A stretch of 64,000 nt of DNA from Flexistipes sp. (lineage in GTDB: Bacteria > Chrysiogenota > Deferribacteres > Deferribacterales > Flexistipitaceae): the NCBI RefSeq assembly GCF_036172515.1, contig NZ_JAXKVW010000012.1:1-64000 (forward strand), given 5' to 3'. The notes under the pieces were generated by a model. That model made no database searches. It saw nothing but the letters and a program-made list of their open reading frames with translations, and was not told the origin of the DNA. Position 1 is the stretch's first letter. The number at the start of each line of letters is the position of its first letter. Shown in pieces: positions 43,000 to 51,576 of this stretch. Both the position numbers and the translations under genes were made by a program.

Positions 43000-44095
43000 A
43001 AAGTATTATATACCAGGCAGTAAAACCGCAGCTTTAATCTCCATTATTTCCATCTCTGTAATAACCTACCTGCACTTATCCACGCCGGCCGGTTTTCATA
43101 TAATTCATATAATACACTATTATATGCTCTATCTGGCAGTTATTTACACTGCAATGAAATTCGGGTTTTTGGGAGGTTTGGTTTCAGCATTTATAATCAC
43201 TGTTTTTTATGCTCCCGGGGTTTATCTTAATCTTTTGGATTTGCAGCATTATCAGGTTAGAAGTTTTGTTGAGATACTTATGATGTATACTTTGGGATTA
43301 TTTGCCGGATTATATTCCCAAAGAATCTATTTACAGAACAGCAAGTTGAAACAGACCTATGAACAGCTGGAAAAAAGTATTGAAGAAAAGATAAAAATGG
43401 AAAAAGAAATCGCCAAATCTGAAAAATTGAGGGTAATGGGGCAGCTATCCGCTGGGATTGCCCATGAAATAAGAAATCCTCTTGCCTCTTTGAAATCCGC
43501 GTCAAGAATGCTTAAAGACGGCAGGAATTCACCTCAGATTCTTGATATTATGATTTCGGAAATAGACAGGCTTAACGCTTTTGTGGAAAGGTTTCTGCAA
43601 TATGCCAATTTCGGGAAAATTGAGAATGAAAAAATAAAAGTCTCTTCTTTTTTTGATGAGCTGACAGAGCTGCTCAAGCTTCTTTGTAAAAGCACTGACG
43701 ATATAGATTTGAAAATACGGAATTATTTGGCTGAAGAATGTTTTATGGAAGGGGATGTGAATAATCTGAAGCAGGTTTTTCTTAATATTTTTTCTAACAG
43801 TGTGGAAGAATTGAAAGGGCAAACGGGCGAGAAAAAACTCCTCTTTGAAGTGGACAGTGACGATGAATATGTGGTTTTTAGAATAAAAGATACGGGGAGT
43901 GGAATTCCGGATGAAATAAAAGAAAGGATTTACGAACCTTTTTTTACAACCAAAGAGACAGGCACCGGCCTCGGTCTGACAATAACTGCCAAAATTATAA
44001 AAGATCATGACGGCATTTTGCAAATTGAAAATGACAACGGGGCACATTTTACTATAAAATTTAAGAGGGTGAGTGATGAATATACTGCTGATTGA
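42989..44095 (+). CDS. membrane sensor histidine kinase
   Basis: A 368-residue kinase with four to five N-terminal membrane helices (about 14-110), a coiled coil (KQTYEQLEKSIEEKIKMEKE), a HisKA domain with SAGIAHEIRNPLASL, and a HATPase domain with NIFSNSVEEL, DTGSGIP and FTTKETGTGLGL. No separate sensor domain is seen, so the signal probably acts in the membrane. It starts at a TTG inside the end of the ABC remnant and overlaps the response regulator by 20 bases. The pair is a standard two-component system of the NtrB/NtrC type. Confidence 0.9.
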   Translation: MSLEKYYIPGSKTAALISIISISVITYLHLSTPAGFHIIHIIHYYMLYLAVIYTAMKFGFLGGLVSAFIITVFYAPGVYLNLLDLQHYQVRSFVEILMMYTLGLFAGLYSQRIYLQNSKLKQTYEQLEKSIEEKIKMEKEIAKSEKLRVMGQLSAGIAHEIRNPLASLKSASRMLKDGRNSPQILDIMISEIDRLNAFVERFLQYANFGKIENEKIKVSSFFDELTELLKLLCKSTDDIDLKIRNYLAEECFMEGDVNNLKQVFLNIFSNSVEELKGQTGEKKLLFEVDSDDEYVVFRIKDTGSGIPDEIKERIYEPFFTTKETGTGLGLTITAKIIKDHDGILQIENDNGAHFTIKFKRVSDEYTAD

Positions 44096-45413
44096 AGATA
44101 ATGAATCTTTGGCAATGCTTATCAGAATGATGCTTGAGGATGAAGGCTATGAAATCACTTACTGCTCCCGGGGAGACAGTGCTCTTGAAACGTTTGAAAA
44201 AGGTAAGTTTGATGTCATAATTACCGACGTTAAGCTGCCCGGGGTCAACGGACATGAAATATTGCACCGTGTTTTATCTGATGATCCGGACGCTTTGGTT
44301 ATAGTAATAACGGCTTACGGGAATATTTCGGATGCTGTAAAGTCTATAAAAGCCGGTGCTTTTGATTATATCGCAAAGCCTTTTGAAAATGAAGATTTGC
44401 TGCACACCGTAAATAAGGCTGCCAGATATAAAGAACTGAAACAGGAAAATACGAACCTGAAGAATTATGTAAGGGACTCTCTCAAACCGCAGATTATAGG
44501 AAACAGCAGAAAAATGCAGGAAGTTCTGGATCTTGCGGGAAAAGTGGCAAATACTGAAGCACCCGTGTTACTGCTGGGCGAAAGCGGCACAGGCAAAGAG
44601 CTTATTGCCAGAGAAATTCATTTCAGAAGTATGAGAAATAATAATCCTTTTGTTTCAATAAATTGTGCAGCTATCCCTGAAAATTTATTTGAAAATGAGC
44701 TGTTTGGTCACAAAAAAGGTGCTTTTACAGGTGCTGACAGAGATAAAAAGGGTAAAATCACCCAGGCCAACAAGGGAACAATATTTCTGGATGAAATAGG
44801 GGAGCTGCCTATGGATTCCCTGCAGGCGAAGCTTCTTCGTTTTCTGCAGGAAAAAGAGATAGAACCGGTGGGTTCAAGCAGTGTGGAAAAGGTTGATGTT
44901 CGCGTTATTGCAGCAACGAACAGAAACCTTGCTGAAATGGTGCGGAAAAATACATTCAGAGAGGATCTATATTACAGATTAAATGTTTTTCCTTTGGAGA
45001 TACCGCCTTTAAGAGAGCGGAAAGAGGATCTGCAGAGTTTATGTGAGTTTTTCCTGAAAAAGTACGGTTTTAAAAATGCTGTATTAGACAAAGAAATCCT
45101 GCAAAAACTGGCAGCATACAGCTGGCCGGGTAACGTGCGTGAGCTTGACAATATTATTTACAGAATGACGATTCTGTCAAAAAACGGACAGCTGGATCCT
45201 TCCGTTATTCCAGGGAGTGAAAGCAATGATATAAGAAGCTGTCTTGACCTTGATCTGCCTGATGACTATTTTGATCTGGTAAATTTCGAAAAAAATATTA
45301 TTCTCAGATCGCTTGAAAAATTCGACGGGAATAAAACCCAGGTGGCAAAATATCTATGCATTCCAAGACATGTTCTTTTATACAGGCTGGAAAAATACGG
45401 GATAAAAGATTGA
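44076..45413 (+). CDS. NtrC-family sigma-54-dependent response regulator
   Basis: A 445-residue regulator. The receiver (1-118) has the phospho-acceptor in DVIITDVKLPG. The AAA+ domain (about 138-370) has Walker A GESGTGKE, the sigma-54 contact loop GAFTGA and the R-finger region REDLYYRLNVFPLEIPPLR. A Fis-type helix-turn-helix lies at 400-445 (KTQVAKYLCIPRHVLLYRL). It is cotranscribed with the kinase upstream. Its targets are unknown; I could not find a convincing sigma-54 promoter near it. Confidence 0.95.
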   Translation: MNILLIEDNESLAMLIRMMLEDEGYEITYCSRGDSALETFEKGKFDVIITDVKLPGVNGHEILHRVLSDDPDALVIVITAYGNISDAVKSIKAGAFDYIAKPFENEDLLHTVNKAARYKELKQENTNLKNYVRDSLKPQIIGNSRKMQEVLDLAGKVANTEAPVLLLGESGTGKELIAREIHFRSMRNNNPFVSINCAAIPENLFENELFGHKKGAFTGADRDKKGKITQANKGTIFLDEIGELPMDSLQAKLLRFLQEKEIEPVGSSSVEKVDVRVIAATNRNLAEMVRKNTFREDLYYRLNVFPLEIPPLRERKEDLQSLCEFFLKKYGFKNAVLDKEILQKLAAYSWPGNVRELDNIIYRMTILSKNGQLDPSVIPGSESNDIRSCLDLDLPDDYFDLVNFEKNIILRSLEKFDGNKTQVAKYLCIPRHVLLYRLEKYGIKD

Positions 45414-45522
45414 TATTCAAAAGAGCGTTGAACTGTTCGGTAGTGTATTGGTTACCTGTATACTGTTGAATGATTATCATCTCTGCAACGCTAACAAGCT
45501 TTGCCCGATGATTCGGGTGAGA

Positions 45523-45948
45523 TTAAATAATAAAATTTACGACTTTTCTGTCATCCTCAAGCATTTTCAGTATATCTTCAAAAGTCATGTTTTTTAAAAT
45601 ATTTGCTATTTCCGAGTTGAGGCTGTTGAATATGGATTTCAAAAGACAGTTCTCATTTTCAATGTATTTCTCACAGTTGAAGATTTCCACATTGCTTTCG
45701 GTTATTTTGATGATATCATACATAGATATCTCTTCTACGCTTTTCGAGAGAAAAAATCCTCCCTTTGCTCCCTTCTTTGAATCCACAATGCCCGATGATC
45801 TGAGCTCCGACAGCGAAATTTCAAGAAACCTTTTGGGGATACCGTGCTTTTCAGCAATTTTGGATACTTTTACGGCTTCCCCCTTCGGAGAATTAGCCAG
45901 CTCAACAATTGCCATTATAGAATAAACTGTTTTGGCAGTAACGTTCAT
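45523..45948 (-). CDS. Rrf2-family transcriptional regulator
   Basis: A 141-residue winged-helix protein. The N-terminal HTH (TAKTVYSIMAIVELA, VSKIAEKHGIPKRFLE) and the wing (KGAKGGFFLSKS) are typical of Rrf2/IscR/NsrR. Cluster-binding members have three cysteines in the C-terminal half; here only two are seen (NCEKYIENENC), so a standard three-Cys [Fe-S] site is not obvious. The ATG at 45948 follows GAGG; the longer frame is unlikely. It faces away from cooS across a 390-base gap, which suggests that it may control the CODH operon. Confidence 0.85.
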   Translation of the reverse strand: MNVTAKTVYSIMAIVELANSPKGEAVKVSKIAEKHGIPKRFLEISLSELRSSGIVDSKKGAKGGFFLSKSVEEISMYDIIKITESNVEIFNCEKYIENENCLLKSIFNSLNSEIANILKNMTFEDILKMLEDDRKVVNFII

Positions 45949-46341
45949 GTTAACCTCTTTTTTTTTGTTAACTACACTAAATTGATGATATTTAATTTTA
46001 AAGAAAAAGACAAGCAAAAATTTAAATTTAGGTGGAAAACCATAATAAGCTAACTCAAGTTTCGCACTTGCAACTATTGAGAGCTTTGCACAATGTGCTT
46101 TTTTGTGTTTTGGAAGTGGGTAGCACCAGCCGGAGGCTGGTAAATATGTTTAACATTCTATATATTCGCTAGAAGCGAATGCTAGACAAAACTAAGTGCA
46201 AAACTTGATAACTAATAATAAAAGAGAACAGCAGAAAGTTTCTTTTTGATTAAAAATCATAAAAATCATGTTTTTACTTGACAATATTTTGCCCCTATAT
46301 TAAAAAGCCTGAAGTTTGGAACATTTGAAAAGGAGAGTAAG
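45949..46341. repeat. divergent promoter region with MITE-like element, copy 2
   Basis: The element spans 46056-46207: CAAGTTTCGCACTT at one end and AAGTGCAAAACTTG at the other. Inside is the reversed hairpin module (46121-46175) and CGCTAGAAGCGAATGCTAG, which is a variant of the left end of the 9804 element. To its right lie a TTGACA box (46278-46283) and TTTTGCCCCTATAT (46287-46300), a word shared with 10791. The gap to a TATATT is only 12 bases, so the cooS promoter is not secure. Confidence 0.6.
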
Positions 46342-48258
46342 ATGACTCTGGACAAGAAAGAGAAGTACCCGGACAAGTATGATGTTAAAGCGAGGACACC
46401 CGATTCAGGTGTTCGTATGATGATGGAAAGAATGGAAGAACTTGGTGTTGAAACGGCTTTTGACAGATTTGATGCTCAGAAACCTCTTTGTGGTTTCGGT
46501 ATAAACGGTACTTGTTGCAAAAATTGCCACATGGGACCATGCCGGATTACAAAAAAGAGCCCAAAAGGTGTATGTGGTGCTGATGCAAATGTCATAGCCG
46601 CAAGAAATATTTTGAGATGGGTGGCCGCAGGTGTTTCCGCTCACGGTGCCAGAGGAAGAGAGGTGATGCTGACACTTAAAGCTGTATCGGATGGCAGACT
46701 TGATTTGCCAATCTTGGGAAAAGATAAGGTTTTATCAAGTGCAAAAGCTTTTGGTATAGATACAAGCAACAGAAAAATTGAGGATATCGCCGGTGAAATT
46801 GCTATGATTTTACTGGATGACTTGTGCAGGACTTTGCCCGGTGAGCATCGGACTCTCAGAGCTCTTGCGCCTGAGGACAGTCTTAAAACCTGGGAAAAAC
46901 TGGGCATTCTTCCGATAGGAGCTTATCACGAGGTTTTTGAATCTCTGCACCGGACCACCACAGGGACTGACGGAGACTGGAGAAATCTGATGTATCAGAT
47001 GCTCAGATGCGGTCTTGCTTTTGCATGGACCAGCGTTGCAGGGACGAGTATTGCAATGGACTGTCTCTATGGATCACCTAAACGCAGCAAAATTGAAGTT
47101 AATCTGGGAAACATAACTAAAGATACGGTTAATATTGCTGTCCACGGTCATTCTCCTGTTCTTGTGGCGGCAATTGTCAAAGCTTCCAGAAGAGGGGATT
47201 TGACTGAAAAAGCGAGAGAAAACGGAGCAAATAAGATACAGCTTTACGGAGTTTGCTGTTCCGGCCACTCTGCTCTTGCTAAATTTAAAGATGTCAAGCC
47301 GCTTTCAAGTGCAGTAGGTGCTGAACTGGTTCTGGCAACAGGTGCTATGGATTTGTGGGTCGCTGATGTGCAGGATGTTTTCCCCGGCATCATGGATGTT
47401 GCCGCGTGTTTTAATACGAAAGTTATAACGACAAGTGATTCTGCAAGATTGCCCGGTGCTGAGCATTTGGCTTTTGATCATCACCATTCTAATTTGCGGG
47501 AAGCTGATAAAATTGCCGAGCGTATTATCTCCTATGCAATCGATAATTTTGGTGAACGACTTGATGGCAAAGTTTACATCCCGCCCGCCCGTATGGAGGC
47601 AGAAGTTGGATTTTCAGTTGAAAATATTGCATCTGAATTTGGCAGTATAGATATTTTGTCAGAATATCTGAAAACGGGTCAAATAAAAGGTATTGTAAAT
47701 CTGGTGGGATGTAATAATCCCAAGATAGTTTATGAAGAAGCGGTTACCGTATTAGCTGAAAAGCTGATAAAAAATGATGTACTGGTACTTACAAATGGAT
47801 GTGCTGCTTATGCATTGTTAAAATTGGGATATTGCAACACAGAAGGTTTAAAGTGGGCTGGAAATGGTCTCCGTTCTATTCTGGAACCGGTCGGGTTACC
47901 GCCTGTCTGGCATATGGGGGAATGTCTTGATAATGCCAGAGCCTCCACGCTGTTCCGCCTGGTTGCGGACTCTTTGGGAGAATCTGTTAGAAACCTTCCT
48001 TTCGCTTTTTCAAGCCCTGAGTGGTCAAATGAAAAAGGCGTGGGAGCAGCCCTGGGATTCAGATTAATAGGGGTTAACTCATATCATTGCATAGAACCCC
48101 CAATAAGTGGCTCAGAAAAGGTTTCGAATTTTTTTTACAATGAAACCCGGGAAAGTCTGGGTTCTGTGATGGTCGTGGAGAAAGATCCGGTTGTTTTAGC
48201 AGAATGTATTCTGAGTGATATTGACTATCGACGAAGCAAATTGTCCTGGAAAATATAA
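46342..48258 (+). CDS. cooS: anaerobic carbon monoxide dehydrogenase catalytic subunit
   Basis: A 638-residue CODH that interconverts CO and CO2. The D-cluster and B-cluster cysteines are at 50, 58, 59, 62, 67 and 78 (LCGFGINGTCCKNCHMGPCR). The C-cluster (NiFe4S) ligands are recognisable: His in VHGHSPVLVAA, and Cys in YGVCCSGH, AACFNTK, VGCNNP, TNGCAAY and MGECLDN. The catalytic Lys region (NEKGVGAALGF) is present, so it should be active. GGAGAG precedes the ATG. No cooF ferredoxin or cooC nickel-insertion gene is next to it; an ABC importer follows within 16 bases instead. Confidence 0.97.
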   Translation: MTLDKKEKYPDKYDVKARTPDSGVRMMMERMEELGVETAFDRFDAQKPLCGFGINGTCCKNCHMGPCRITKKSPKGVCGADANVIAARNILRWVAAGVSAHGARGREVMLTLKAVSDGRLDLPILGKDKVLSSAKAFGIDTSNRKIEDIAGEIAMILLDDLCRTLPGEHRTLRALAPEDSLKTWEKLGILPIGAYHEVFESLHRTTTGTDGDWRNLMYQMLRCGLAFAWTSVAGTSIAMDCLYGSPKRSKIEVNLGNITKDTVNIAVHGHSPVLVAAIVKASRRGDLTEKARENGANKIQLYGVCCSGHSALAKFKDVKPLSSAVGAELVLATGAMDLWVADVQDVFPGIMDVAACFNTKVITTSDSARLPGAEHLAFDHHHSNLREADKIAERIISYAIDNFGERLDGKVYIPPARMEAEVGFSVENIASEFGSIDILSEYLKTGQIKGIVNLVGCNNPKIVYEEAVTVLAEKLIKNDVLVLTNGCAAYALLKLGYCNTEGLKWAGNGLRSILEPVGLPPVWHMGECLDNARASTLFRLVADSLGESVRNLPFAFSSPEWSNEKGVGAALGFRLIGVNSYHCIEPPISGSEKVSNFFYNETRESLGSVMVVEKDPVVLAECILSDIDYRRSKLSWKI

Positions 48259-48274
48259 GTGATTGGAGGTTGAT

Positions 48275-49249
48275 ATGGATAGAAGGAGTTTTATAAAAAA
48301 AGGATTAATATTTACAGGAGCAGCAGCTTTAAGCACTTCGCCGTGGCCTGCACCCTCGATACTCCGGGCTGCTGAGAACAGGAAAGTAAAACTAAAGATT
48401 GGATATCTTCCTATTACCGACCATATGCTTATAATGGCCGCCAGTCTGGGAAAATTCCAACATGCGGAGATTGAGCCTGTTAAATTTTCATCATGGCCTG
48501 ATATTTCGGAAGCAATCAAAGCCGGTGCTATTGATGGTGCTTTTCTCCTTACACCAATTGGCATCACCCTTTACAAAAAAGGTATTCCACTTCAGGCAGT
48601 TATGCTGGGACACAGAAACGGCAGTGTGATAACTGTAAAAGTGGGTAAAAGTATAAAAAAAACAGGAGATTTAAGAGGTAAAACAATAGCTATTCCCAGC
48701 CCTTTTTCCACTCATAATATACTTTTAAGAAAGATTCTGTTGGAAAATAAAATACCAGTATCATCAGTCCGTATAATTGATATGGCACCCCCGGAGATGC
48801 CTGTTGCATTGGCTACGGGTAGAATTGACGGTTACATAGTAGCAGAGCCTTTCGGCGCTCAGGCGGAATTTATGAATGTTGGAGAAATTCTTATGTTATC
48901 AAGAGACATTTGGAAAGATCACATCTGCTGTGTTCTTAATATAAATGAATCTGTAATAAAAAATCATCCCGAATCAGTAAGAGAACTTGTGGGTGGAATG
49001 GTAAATACGGCCGGATTTATAAAGAATAATCCTAAGAAAGCATCAGAAAAATCCGTGGATTTTCTTGGTCAGAAGCCTAGTGTGGTGGAGCATGTTTTGA
49101 CCAAGCCGAAAGGCAGACTGACTTTTGATCATTTAAAACCTGAGATTTCGGATTTTGAAGCCACTCAGAACTATATGGTAGAGTTCGGTATTGCCGATAG
49201 AAAAGTAAGTTTGAAAAATTATGTGAGTACAGATTTTTTTGAGGGATAA
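48275..49249 (+). CDS. Tat-exported NitT/TauT-type solute-binding protein
   Basis: A 324-residue periplasmic binding protein. The leader MDRRSFIKKGLIFTGAAALS has a twin-arginine motif. The mature protein starts VKLKIGYLPITDHMLIM and has the two-lobed pattern of the SsuA/NMT1 family (IKAGAIDGAFLLTPIG, TGRIDGYIVAEPFGAQA), whose members bind sulfonates, nitrate, thiamine precursors or similar small molecules. GGAGG precedes the ATG at 48275. It lies directly downstream of cooS and upstream of the matching permease. The ligand is unknown; a CODH-related one is an inference. Confidence 0.88.
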   Translation: MDRRSFIKKGLIFTGAAALSTSPWPAPSILRAAENRKVKLKIGYLPITDHMLIMAASLGKFQHAEIEPVKFSSWPDISEAIKAGAIDGAFLLTPIGITLYKKGIPLQAVMLGHRNGSVITVKVGKSIKKTGDLRGKTIAIPSPFSTHNILLRKILLENKIPVSSVRIIDMAPPEMPVALATGRIDGYIVAEPFGAQAEFMNVGEILMLSRDIWKDHICCVLNINESVIKNHPESVRELVGGMVNTAGFIKNNPKKASEKSVDFLGQKPSVVEHVLTKPKGRLTFDHLKPEISDFEATQNYMVEFGIADRKVSLKNYVSTDFFEG

Positions 49250-49250
49250 A

Positions 49251-50015
49251 GTGGGGAGAGTTGCAAAGAATTTAATAAAATTACTGCCAATTGTAAGTAT
49301 TGCTGCTTTTTTTTTGTTTTGGCAGTATTTTTCCGGCTTTTATTCAGTTACACTTTTCCCCTCTCCGCTCCAAGTTTTAACAGCTTTGTTTGAGCTCATT
49401 GAAAGAGGCGTTCTTGCTGAACATATTACGGTAAGTATTTTAAGATATTTAGCAGGCTATATTCTTGCTGTCATATTTGCTGTCCCTCTGGGGATTATGT
49501 TTGGGTATTATCCTCTGTTCCATTTTGCCGTTGATCCTTTAATTCAGGTATTGCGGCCGATATCGCCTATAGCATGGTTTCCTCTCGCAGTTCTATGGTT
49601 CGGCATAGGTAACGCTCCCGCTGTTTTCATAATTTTTCTTGCATCATTTTTCCCTCTGTTGTTATCTACGCTGGATTCGGTTCGCCAGATCCCTCCCATT
49701 TATTTTAAAGTTGCAGCCAATTTTGGTGCCGGCAAAGGGGCGGTTTTTTACAAAGTTATACTGCCGGCTGCTTTTCCCGGAATAATGGTTGGGCTTCATA
49801 TCGCTGTAGGGACAGCGTGGATACATCTTGTTGCCGGTGAAATGCTTGGTTCTCAATCAGGGCTCGGGTATTTGATAGTTGATTCGAGAAATTTTCTTCG
49901 TACTGACTGGATAATTGCCGGGATGCTGACCGTAGGTATAATCGGTCTGGTAATTTACAGAATAATGCAAATGTTTGAGATTTTTATAAAAAGATTCTGG
50001 GGAGTTGAATCGTGA
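49251..50015 (+). CDS. NitT/TauT-type ABC transporter permease
   Basis: A 254-residue membrane protein with about six helices and the ABC-permease EAA-like loop (VAANFGAGKGAVFYKVILPAAFPGIMVG). The N-terminal region (FFLFWQYFSGFYSVTLFPSP) is typical of SsuC/TauC. I prefer the GTG at 49251, with GAGGG just upstream, to the TTG at 49239. It begins 1 base after the solute-binding gene ends and overlaps the ATPase start by 4 bases, so the importer is tightly coupled. Confidence 0.9.
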   Translation: MGRVAKNLIKLLPIVSIAAFFLFWQYFSGFYSVTLFPSPLQVLTALFELIERGVLAEHITVSILRYLAGYILAVIFAVPLGIMFGYYPLFHFAVDPLIQVLRPISPIAWFPLAVLWFGIGNAPAVFIIFLASFFPLLLSTLDSVRQIPPIYFKVAANFGAGKGAVFYKVILPAAFPGIMVGLHIAVGTAWIHLVAGEMLGSQSGLGYLIVDSRNFLRTDWIIAGMLTVGIIGLVIYRIMQMFEIFIKRFWGVES

Positions 50016-50791
50016 AATTTGAAAAACAGCCTCCAAAAATTATTATAAGGGACGTGGAGAAGTATTATAAGGAACATACCGCACTCTCAAGTATCGATCT
50101 TGAAATTTCGGCGGGCGAGTTGGTTTGTGTTGTAGGCCCAAGCGGCTGTGGTAAAAGTACGCTTATAAGTTTGATGGCGGGTTTTGAAAAACCTTCTTAT
50201 GGCACGGTTAGTATCGACGGCAAAGAAGTAAAATCACCTGATTCAGACCGTATAATGATATTTCAGGATTATGGACTTTTTCCATGGAAAACTGTTATGG
50301 GGAATATACTGTTTGCACTTCAGGCAAAAAAAATCAAGGGTGAAAAAGCACTCCAGGCAGCCCGTGAATACATTGCTCTTGTCGGCCTGGAAGGAAGTGA
50401 AAATAAACATCCTTACCAGCTTTCCGGAGGCATGAAACAGAGAGTGGCAATAGCAAGAGCACTGGCAGTGGAACCGAGTATTTTGTTTATGGATGAACCG
50501 TTTGCAGCCCTGGATGCTTTTACCCGGATGCGTCTTCAGGATGAAATTCTGCGATTGTGGAAGGAGAAACAGCCCACCATTGTTTTTGTTACCCACGACT
50601 TAGATGAGGCTGTTTATCTGGGAGGACGTATATTTGTTATGGCCACTAATCCAGGGAGGCTCAGCCGTATTGTAAAAGTGGAACTGCCGCATCCGTGTAA
50701 TCGAACCAGCAGCGCTTTTCTATCATATCGTAACGAACTGTTCAGAGAATTTCAGCTTGTACATGAAAAAAATGAAGAGTATGTGATATAA
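50012..50791 (+). CDS. NitT/TauT-type ABC transporter ATP-binding protein
   Basis: A 259-residue ATPase with Walker A (GPSGCGKST), Q-loop (FQDYGLFPWKTV), signature (YQLSGGMKQRVAIARAL), Walker B (ILFMDEPFAALD) and switch (VFVTHDLDEAVYL). It belongs to the SsuB/TauB/NrtD group. It starts at a GTG overlapping the permease stop. It closes the cooS-importer operon; a low-complexity, gene-free gap follows. Confidence 0.93.
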   Translation: MKFEKQPPKIIIRDVEKYYKEHTALSSIDLEISAGELVCVVGPSGCGKSTLISLMAGFEKPSYGTVSIDGKEVKSPDSDRIMIFQDYGLFPWKTVMGNILFALQAKKIKGEKALQAAREYIALVGLEGSENKHPYQLSGGMKQRVAIARALAVEPSILFMDEPFAALDAFTRMRLQDEILRLWKEKQPTIVFVTHDLDEAVYLGGRIFVMATNPGRLSRIVKVELPHPCNRTSSAFLSYRNELFREFQLVHEKNEEYVI

Positions 50792-51060
50792 TGTTAAAAA
50801 AACTTAAATAACTTAGAAAATACCAAAGAAGATACCATGATACCTGGTAATTGGTGCTAAGTGTTGAAATAAGGTAACGTTTAAATTTAGGTAAAAGGGC
50901 TGAGGAGCAAGGTACAAGTCACTTGAGAAGGTCGAATTGTACGACAAATTATGACCTTGCCATTTCTCCACTTCTCCATTTTGCCAATGTGCCATTCAAT
51001 AAATTGCTGAAGCCATACTTCCGAAACACAAAACAGCGCTTCATTTACAAGACCGTATGC
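50792..51060. other. gene-free gap with low-complexity words
   Basis: Positions 50836-50910 contain loosely repeated words (ATACCATGATACCTGGTAAT, GGTAAAAGG, GGTACAAG). Positions 50958-50995 are a CCATTTCTCCACTTCTCCA run similar to the inverted GTGAAGTAGGG tracts elsewhere. I see no gene or clear terminator. Confidence 0.4.
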
Positions 51061-51546
51061 TTATAAAATATTTTTTACTTTTTCGCTATAATTTTCATTA
51101 ACCGGACCGATTGTTTTATTTACAAGTTTGCCTTTTTTATCATAAAGAAACGTTTCAGGCACACCAGTTACTTTTAAGTGTGTCATAAGGTCTTCAGCAC
51201 CAAGATATACGGGGAAATCGACATTGTATTCCTTTATAAATTTACTCAGATCATTCATTTTTTTGTCAATTGAGAGACCAATCATCACAAAATCCTTCCC
51301 TTTAAAATCCGAGTAAATGTTATTTAACAACGGCATTTCATACTGACAGGATGGACACCAGGATGCAAAAACATTTACCAGAACCACTTTGCCTTTATTC
51401 TTTTCGAGAAAATCGGTATAACCTGTTTTATCCATCGTTGTAAAATTCCCGGTTTCGACATCCGTCTTGTCAGTGCAGGCCGTAATATAGAATGCGACTG
51501 CTATCAAAATTGGTAAAATCAGCCATCTGAAGTTAGTTTTTTTCAT
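51061..51546 (-). CDS. TlpA/ResA-like thioredoxin-fold lipoprotein
   Basis: A 161-residue protein with a lipoprotein signal (FYITAC lipobox) and a thioredoxin fold. The active site is FASWCPSCQYEMP (CPSC), and the cis-proline region is GVPETFLYDKKG. TlpA/ResA proteins reduce disulfides outside the cytoplasm, for example in apocytochrome c before haem attachment. It lies 5 kb from a CcmF/CcmH cluster, which fits that role. It is transcribed leftward, downstream of the larE-like gene. Confidence 0.88.
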   Translation of the reverse strand: MKKTNFRWLILPILIAVAFYITACTDKTDVETGNFTTMDKTGYTDFLEKNKGKVVLVNVFASWCPSCQYEMPLLNNIYSDFKGKDFVMIGLSIDKKMNDLSKFIKEYNVDFPVYLGAEDLMTHLKVTGVPETFLYDKKGKLVNKTIGPVNENYSEKVKNIL

Positions 51547-51576
51547 GTATTCTCCTTTTTAAACTCAACCTCTAAA

